Positions 29,441 to 34,562 of a stretch of 34,562 nt of DNA are shown here, one piece after another (the stretch's first letter is position 1; every line of letters begins with the position of its first letter). The position numbers and the translations under genes were made by a program. The notes under the pieces were generated by a model that had not been told where the DNA came from, did not search any database, and saw nothing but the letters and a program-made list of their open reading frames with translations. The stretch covers positions 1 through 34,562 of IMG/VR virus record IMGVR_UViG_3300043172_000287; one strand, given 5' to 3'. The stretch comes from a virus.

Positions 29441-32400
29441 TAAGCAGGGTAACTGGGTAGGCAAGACGCAGGAAGAGGTAGATGCATTTGTGTCCTCCCT
29501 GGAGGAGGAGTCCTATACAGTACCCAAGGGGTTACAGGATCAGATCCAAGCTATGGGCATGCAGGTGCTGGAGGCGAACAGCGACCTCGTCAAGTCCAAC
29601 AAGAACACCAACCAAGCATTCCTGAGCCTTCTCGGTAAAGGTGTGAAGCCAGTGGATATCGTCCTCCCTGTCTACGGTGGGCTCCACGTCTTGATCCACT
29701 GCATCAACTCCATCCAGGCCCGTACCAACTGGCCGTACCGCCTCATCATAATAGATGACTGCTCTCCTGATGGTGCTACGCAGCTGTGGTTAGAGGAGTG
29801 GGCTAAGGTAAACCCCCAGCACACCGTCCTATTCAACAAGAAGAACCGAGGCTTCGCAGCTACAGTCAACCGAGGCATAGAGCTGGGTGATGGAGAGTAC
29901 ATCTGCGTACTCAACTCGGATGTGATTGTCACACCAGGCTGGTTATACAAGATGGTGCTGGCCCTGGAGGCAGACGAGCGTAACAAGATCGTCAACCCTT
30001 GCACCAACAACACCGCCCTCATTGGTATACCCCTCCAACCTGGGTACGACTACAACGATATGAACCGGGCACTTGAACGGCTATCCGCCCATCAATACCC
30101 GGAGATTATGCCAACAGGGTTCTGCTTCATGATGGAGCGTTCCTTGATTGATGAGATCGGAACCTTTGATGAGGGCTACGTGTCCTACGGAGAAGAGACA
30201 GACTTCTGGATGCGTACAATCACTCGCATTAGCAAAGGGATGGTGCCTAGTTGGAGAGCTGTCCTCGCTGACGACACTTACCTCTTCCATGAGAGAGGTA
30301 CATCCTTTAGCGTAATGGGAGCGGAAGAACACATGGGGTTCCGGAAGTCGGGAGCTGGGAGGTTCCATAGTATATGGCCAGGGTACAAGGCAGTGGAGAA
30401 AACGTTTAATATCGAACAGAAACTAAGGAAGCTGCGGACACCTATCTCTGATGAGTTCATCAAGAAGGTTAATCCTAAGTACAGCATTTGCTTCGTAGTG
30501 TATAGCACAGAGAATTGTGGTGGCATGAAGGTGATCGCCGACATCGTCAACTACCTAAATGAACAGAATGTAGAGGCTAAGGTAGCACACATCCGGCGAG
30601 ATCCAAAGATGAAGAGGAACGTGCTGCCTTCATTGCGGTCAGAGCCTATCGTGTTTGAAGGTGTGTCTGACTTCGTTACTAACTTCGGGGAGCGTGTGTT
30701 CAAAGAGGGGATCGTGGTCGCAGGCACCGGGGAGTTGATGCCCCCGGTTGCCTCGGTCACCCTTGATAACCCGAAGCTTACCTCTCTTCACTTCTCTCAA
30801 AGTGACGATACTTCCATCGCTCCTTCTGCTTCACTGAAGAAGAGCATCGCTGAGGCTAACAGGCTGTCTGATTACACCATCACCAACAGCAAGTGGACAG
30901 CCGCCAAGATGGCTAAGAAGCATAAAGTTAGTGGTAGTATCTCAGTAGGGTATGATGATCTGATGTTCTTCCCCCGAGGGAGAGATACAGGAGATGATAG
31001 GCCCACCATTCTGGTGTCTTTGGGAAACCAAATGTACCCCTTCAAGGGGCATGACCGCGGGGTGGATATGTGTCAACACCTCCAGAAGTTATGCAAAGAG
31101 AACAATAAAGAGATCCGGATCCTTGCTAACGGGGTCGATGCGGTGCAAGGATTTCCCTACATTGTGGGCCTGGGTATCATGTCACAAACTCGATTCGCTA
31201 AGGTTCTAGGGACCGAGGTGGATGTGTACTGTGACCCTGCCCACAACCATAGCTATGGACTACCTACCCTTGAGGCAATGGCTTCGGGTGTTGTACCTGT
31301 GTGCTGGAACAACAAGGGTGTAACTGAGTACGCCACCCATGACCTAGATGCCATCATCCTAAACAACAAGACAGCAGCCGTTGTCATGGCTGAGAGGATC
31401 TACAACCTACTGTTCAATGAGCCGAAGCGCCTTGTAGGCCTCCAGAAAGAAGGGCTGAAGACAGCAGCGAAGTTGAAGAGGCACGATGGGGTACTGAAGT
31501 TTGTTGGCCTTCTAGAGAAAACTCTTAACCTTGAGTTCATACCTAGGAAGATTGCTGTGATCACACCTCACCTCCGCAAGTACGGTGGGCCTACTACAAT
31601 CCTAGATACAGCCAATCTCTTGAGTGCCGCAGGGCATGATGTTGCCCTCTATACACAACATACCGACATTGACCCTAGTATTCAGGCGAGCTGTAAGGTT
31701 CCACTTCGAGTGGACTGGCAGGAGATCCCACCTTGTGATGTGGTGATCACTAATTCAGACAATGCATACAACGACAAGATCCATGCGATGGCGCACATCA
31801 AGAAGAAGGTGATGTTCAAGCTGTCTCACAATGAGCGGTTCAAGGATCTGGAATCTAAGTCTCTCGACCTGGGATGGGACACTATAGCTACTAGCACACA
31901 GTGGTTGCAGGATGCCTGCGAGAAGACTACTGATGGCTGGGACTACGTCCCTCACGCCGCCAAGCGTGTAGGGTGGTACCACTACGGTCATGAAGTTTTC
32001 AACTTAAATGCTCATCGTAGGCAATTCGGTGACAAAGAGAAGGGGATCACCGTTGGAACCTTGATCCATGCACACCCTTTGAAAGGTACGAACGAGGCTC
32101 TTCAAGTAATGAACGCCATCGCGCAGAAGTACCCCGGTACGGTTCGGATGGTGGGTGTTGGTGAGGTGCCTGACTTTTCGAAGAATAAGCCACCTTGGTT
32201 GAACTACATAGCCGGGGCCTCTAGAGAGGAGATGGCTATGGTTATGGCACAGGTAGACATTTGGTTGGTGGCTTCTCACACCGAGGGGCTTGGACGTATG
32301 ACACTAGAGGCCATGTCTAGTGCGTGTGCCATCGTGGCCACGGACACACAGGCTGAGTTCTTGGTAGATGGTGTGAACTGTATGCTCTCTGAGATAGGGG

Positions 32401-32555
32401 ACGTTAATGGCCTCACCAACTGTGTTGATATCTTGTACAACGATACCCCTAAGAAGGAAGGGATCATCACCGCAGGGGTGGCCACCGCCACTAAGGCAGC
32501 AGACCCCACGGAATACATACATAACTGGAACAAGATCATAGGAGATTTGTTTTAA
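29430..32555 (+). CDS. Three-domain glycosyltransferase (GT2 plus two GT4-like domains)
   Basis: This 1041-residue protein appears to hold three transferases. Residues 74-320 form a GT2 domain: [28 protein letters not shown] as the metal site and [10 protein letters not shown]. Residues 350-700 form a first GT-B domain with [18 protein letters not shown] and [14 protein letters not shown], where the first Glu of the usual E-x7-E is His607. Residues 707-1041 form a second GT-B domain with KYGGPTTIL and [14 protein letters not shown] (E952, E960). It could build a short glycan on phage DNA, virion proteins or a host target. It overlaps the deaminase gene by 11 bp. Confidence 0.85.
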   Translation: MSFDKQGNWVGKTQEEVDAFVSSLEEESYTVPKGLQDQIQAMGMQVLEANSDLVKSNKNTNQAFLSLLGKGVKPVDIVLPVYGGLHVLIHCINSIQARTNWPYRLIIIDDCSPDGATQLWLEEWAKVNPQHTVLFNKKNRGFAATVNRGIELGDGEYICVLNSDVIVTPGWLYKMVLALEADERNKIVNPCTNNTALIGIPLQPGYDYNDMNRALERLSAHQYPEIMPTGFCFMMERSLIDEIGTFDEGYVSYGEETDFWMRTITRISKGMVPSWRAVLADDTYLFHERGTSFSVMGAEEHMGFRKSGAGRFHSIWPGYKAVEKTFNIEQKLRKLRTPISDEFIKKVNPKYSICFVVYSTENCGGMKVIADIVNYLNEQNVEAKVAHIRRDPKMKRNVLPSLRSEPIVFEGVSDFVTNFGERVFKEGIVVAGTGELMPPVASVTLDNPKLTSLHFSQSDDTSIAPSASLKKSIAEANRLSDYTITNSKWTAAKMAKKHKVSGSISVGYDDLMFFPRGRDTGDDRPTILVSLGNQMYPFKGHDRGVDMCQHLQKLCKENNKEIRILANGVDAVQGFPYIVGLGIMSQTRFAKVLGTEVDVYCDPAHNHSYGLPTLEAMASGVVPVCWNNKGVTEYATHDLDAIILNNKTAAVVMAERIYNLLFNEPKRLVGLQKEGLKTAAKLKRHDGVLKFVGLLEKTLNLEFIPRKIAVITPHLRKYGGPTTILDTANLLSAAGHDVALYTQHTDIDPSIQASCKVPLRVDWQEIPPCDVVITNSDNAYNDKIHAMAHIKKKVMFKLSHNERFKDLESKSLDLGWDTIATSTQWLQDACEKTTDGWDYVPHAAKRVGWYHYGHEVFNLNAHRRQFGDKEKGITVGTLIHAHPLKGTNEALQVMNAIAQKYPGTVRMVGVGEVPDFSKNKPPWLNYIAGASREEMAMVMAQVDIWLVASHTEGLGRMTLEAMSSACAIVATDTQAEFLVDGVNCMLSEIGDVNGLTNCVDILYNDTPKKEGIITAGVATATKAADPTEYIHNWNKIIGDLF

Positions 32556-32737
32556 TGAGCTACACGAAAGAAAAGATGATCGACCTAATCGAACAGGCAG
32601 TCATTGACGCACCGGAAGGGCAGTTTGTAGATGTAGAGCAGGCACTAAAGGTGATAGCGTCGGCAGCTAACTACTTATTCTCCCAATGCGAAGGGGCACA
32701 CGTCAAGGATGGATCCGAGACTGAGACTACTGATTGA
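32555..32737 (+). CDS. Small hypothetical protein
   Basis: This 60-residue acidic helical protein ([19 protein letters not shown] at the start) is coupled to the large glycosyltransferase by TAATG, with AGGAG about 11 bp upstream. A Thr/Glu/Asp-rich tail follows the helices. It is not recognised. Confidence 0.6.
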   Translation: MSYTKEKMIDLIEQAVIDAPEGQFVDVEQALKVIASAANYLFSQCEGAHVKDGSETETTD

Positions 32738-32894
32738 TGACGCACGTCGTAGACACATCCCTCTGTTTAATAGGCCTTGCTATGGGGGCGACGAGGCAGA
32801 GGCGTATTGTCAAGGGTGCAAGGGGCTGGAGTTTGATTGCCCTGTCCTCAAGGCAGCGAAGGAGCTAGAAGATGAGTACGACAAGAGCAGTTAG
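32709..32894 (+). CDS. Small hypothetical protein with Cys motif
   Basis: This 61-residue protein has RRHIPLFNRPCYGG, then YCQGCKGLEFDCPVL, three or four cysteines that could form a small zinc site. It overlaps the previous gene by 29 bp and the next by 23 bp, both in different frames. It is supported mainly by the Cys pattern and by filling the otherwise empty interval. Confidence 0.55.
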   Translation: MDPRLRLLIDDARRRHIPLFNRPCYGGDEAEAYCQGCKGLEFDCPVLKAAKELEDEYDKSS

Positions 32895-33621
32895 CATCTG
32901 CACATACAACCGTTCGGATACTCTCCGTGAGGTTATCAGCGGCGTACTGAGTACAGTACCTGAGGGTACAGATGTGTTCGTGTGCGACGACGGGAGTACA
33001 GATTCTACCTCCGACACAGTAGCAGAGTTCGAAGGTGTACACTACTACCGAGGCCCCAACAAGGGGGTGGGTGCCAACAAGACACGCGCCCTCTACCTCA
33101 TGAAGAACCACCACTTCAGCTGCATCCTTGAGGATGACCTCGTACCGACGGAGAAGAATTGGTTTGAGACCTACGAGACAGCCTCCACGCTGACGGATAT
33201 ACACCATTTCTGCCGTGTTCAGAACAAAGAAGTACCTGAGACTTTGAGTGGGTTTACGGATTACATGAAGCAGACCATGAGTGTCACCCCTATCTACGGC
33301 TCCAGCCCTAGAGGAGACATGACATTCCTAACGAGGCGCGTTATCACTACGGTTGGTGGTATGAACCCCTTGTTCCAGGGTGTCGGGTATGCCCATGGTG
33401 AATGGTCGAATCGGGTATGGAAGGCAGGGCTCATCTCTCACCCACTCAAGTGGGTAGACATCGCCGAAGCACGCGACAAGTTTAAGCAGCTAGGAGATAC
33501 AGAAGGTGGGCGGTGGGACGATGATCGAGATAAGATCGAGAAGCAGCTCCAGTACAACAAGAGAGTGGCTAGTAATCTAGAGAAACAAGATGATATCTAC
33601 TGCCCCCTGAGGCTCAGCTGA
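32872..33621 (+). CDS. GT2-family glycosyltransferase
   Basis: This 249-residue single-domain GT-A enzyme has SICTYNRSDTLREV at the N-terminus, VCDDGSTDST (38-46) and a metal-binding CILEDDLVP with E87-D88-D89. The C-terminal half, with a Trp/Gly-rich GVGYAHGEWSNRVWKAG, probably binds the acceptor. It is the second transferase of the cluster and touches the third at its stop (TGATGG). Confidence 0.82.
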   Translation: MSTTRAVSICTYNRSDTLREVISGVLSTVPEGTDVFVCDDGSTDSTSDTVAEFEGVHYYRGPNKGVGANKTRALYLMKNHHFSCILEDDLVPTEKNWFETYETASTLTDIHHFCRVQNKEVPETLSGFTDYMKQTMSVTPIYGSSPRGDMTFLTRRVITTVGGMNPLFQGVGYAHGEWSNRVWKAGLISHPLKWVDIAEARDKFKQLGDTEGGRWDDDRDKIEKQLQYNKRVASNLEKQDDIYCPLRLS

Positions 33622-34541
33622 TGGCTAACATCATACTAGGGTACAGGAAGGTGTTCGACAAGAGAGGCGAGGAGGTCATGACGTACTCCAATAGTACCGT
33701 GAAGGCGCTTCTAGACCAGGGACACGTTGTTACTCCTATGGGTGAAGGTCATCCTCTTGCTTCCTTCAAAAGTATAGCCACTTCTGCTCTAACGAACTAC
33801 GACTTCTTCCTCGACCTTGACTGCGGGCGAAACAAGAAAGGCGACTTAGCCTTTCAGACTGAGAAGACACCAATTCCCTCAGCGGTGAGGTATATCGACA
33901 CCCACGGACACCCCTCCTTACACAAGCGGCTGGCCAAGAACTACGATCATGTCTTCTTCGCCGTGTGGGACAAGCGGGACATCTTCACGAACCACCCTTC
34001 AACCCACTGGTGCCCCAATGCCAGTGATGCCCAATACTTCTACAAGGATGTTCTACCTATCGCTCAGCATGAGGCCCGTCCCTTTGACATTGGGTTCTTT
34101 GGTAGTAAGGGAGGAATAGATAGAGCCGATGTCCTTGAAGATATGTGTAAGCGGCACTCATGGCTAAAGGATGTACGAGAGATAGGGAAGAATGGGCAAC
34201 GATGGCCCCGTACTTCAGAAGCTATGGCCCTATGCAAGGTATTGTTCAACCGCGGACAGAAGCACGATGGCCCCAACCAGCGTGTGATCGAGAGTATGTT
34301 GATGGGGCGTCCTCTGGTATCAGATAGTGATCCGAGGGACGGTATGAAGAAGCTGTTTGAAGAGGGTACGCACTACCTCAGCTACAGGACTGACGCAGAG
34401 CTAGCCGACAACTTAGGCTGGTGCCTTCGCGAGCCTTCGTTGGCCGCGTCTATGGCTCATCGAGCGTATGAACTGGCATACGAGAAGCATCAGGTGAAGC
34501 ATAGAGTAGAGCAGATACTGGAGGTGTGTGGTGTCAAGTGA
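33621..34541 (+). CDS. GT-B glycosyltransferase, CgeB-like
   Basis: This 306-residue protein ends in a GT-B C-lobe of the CgeB/group 1 type: FDIGFFGSKGG (155-165), LFNRGQKHDGPNQRVIESM (E224), MGRPLVSDSDP and FEEGTHYLSYRTDAELAD, with a closing YEKHQVKHRVEQIL. The N-terminal lobe has LDLDCGRNKKGD. Such proteins transfer sugars from nucleotide donors. The lobe order and length are complete. It follows the GT2 gene directly. Confidence 0.8.
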   Translation: MANIILGYRKVFDKRGEEVMTYSNSTVKALLDQGHVVTPMGEGHPLASFKSIATSALTNYDFFLDLDCGRNKKGDLAFQTEKTPIPSAVRYIDTHGHPSLHKRLAKNYDHVFFAVWDKRDIFTNHPSTHWCPNASDAQYFYKDVLPIAQHEARPFDIGFFGSKGGIDRADVLEDMCKRHSWLKDVREIGKNGQRWPRTSEAMALCKVLFNRGQKHDGPNQRVIESMLMGRPLVSDSDPRDGMKKLFEEGTHYLSYRTDAELADNLGWCLREPSLAASMAHRAYELAYEKHQVKHRVEQILEVCGVK

Positions 34542-34562
34542 ACGGTGCGATAAGGGGCTACC
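34538..34562 (+). CDS. Possible start of the next gene, cut by window end
   Basis: A GTG overlaps the preceding stop (GTGA), the junction style seen elsewhere here, and stays open to the last base. GGAGGTG lies about 11 bp upstream. Only eight codons are visible, so this is a guess from context. Confidence 0.3.

Noticed and set aside
1-34562. CRISPR array, insertion sequence, integrase or attachment site
   Set aside because: No regularly spaced repeats, transposase motifs, terminal inverted repeats or recombinase motifs were seen on either strand.

Overview
The window reads as part of the genome of a virulent tailed dsDNA bacteriophage. Every supportable gene lies on the + strand. The genes are tightly packed, often with 1-4 nt start/stop overlaps and clear Shine-Dalgarno sites, and many very small genes fill the junctions. 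There is an almost complete phage-encoded replication and recombination set. No rRNA, tRNA, CRISPR array, insertion sequence, integrase or repressor was recognised, and no virion structural genes are present. The host cannot be named from the sequence; the promoters and ribosome binding sites are of ordinary bacterial type.

Layout. Positions 1-3.7 kb hold a metallopeptidase/VWA protein (5' end probably cut by the window), two proteins of unknown function and a divergent sigma-70-family factor. From 3.7 to 6.3 kb are small unknown genes, a DUF6899-type protein and an HNH-like protein whose catalytic His position is altered. From 6.3 to 11.5 kb are an SF2 helicase, a GP88-domain protein, an ATP-dependent DNA ligase and a DnaB-type helicase. 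At 11.47 kb a strong promoter opens a leader, a 43-codon gene and about 280 bp rich in inverted repeats with no convincing gene. From 12 to 16.7 kb are many small genes around a primase-like TOPRIM protein and an AAA+ ATPase. From 16.8 to 25.6 kb are a family A DNA polymerase with a UDG-like N-terminal domain, a possible UvsY-like protein, a gp32-like ssDNA-binding protein behind a second promoter, a chain of tiny membrane proteins, RecA/UvsX, an SbcD/SbcC (gp47/gp46) pair and a ClpP-like protease. From 25.6 to 29.4 kb are endonuclease VII, a DnaQ-like exonuclease, a nucleoside deoxyribosyltransferase-like protein, a DUF3310 protein behind a third promoter, and a dCMP deaminase. From 29.4 kb to the end are three glycosyltransferases, including a 1041-residue protein with one GT2 and two GT4-like domains.

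How the parts fit. Primase, DnaB helicase, polymerase, ssDNA-binding protein and ligase form a replisome. RecA/UvsX, the UvsY-like candidate, gp46/47, the UvsW-like helicase and endonuclease VII would support T4-style recombination-dependent replication. Three near-identical TTGCAC-N17-TATAAT promoters, plus a fourth intragenic near-match, suggest coordinated expression of separate blocks. The encoded sigma-like factor may switch the host polymerase to a later gene class.

The most unusual features are: a dispersed family of at least five small single-CxxC proteins sitting at gene junctions; the polymerase whose UDG-like domain keeps its cysteines but has lost the usual catalytic motifs; two unusually structured intergenic segments (11.7-12.0 kb and 20.65-20.72 kb); a chain of overlapping micro-membrane proteins before recA; and the triple-domain glycosyltransferase cluster.
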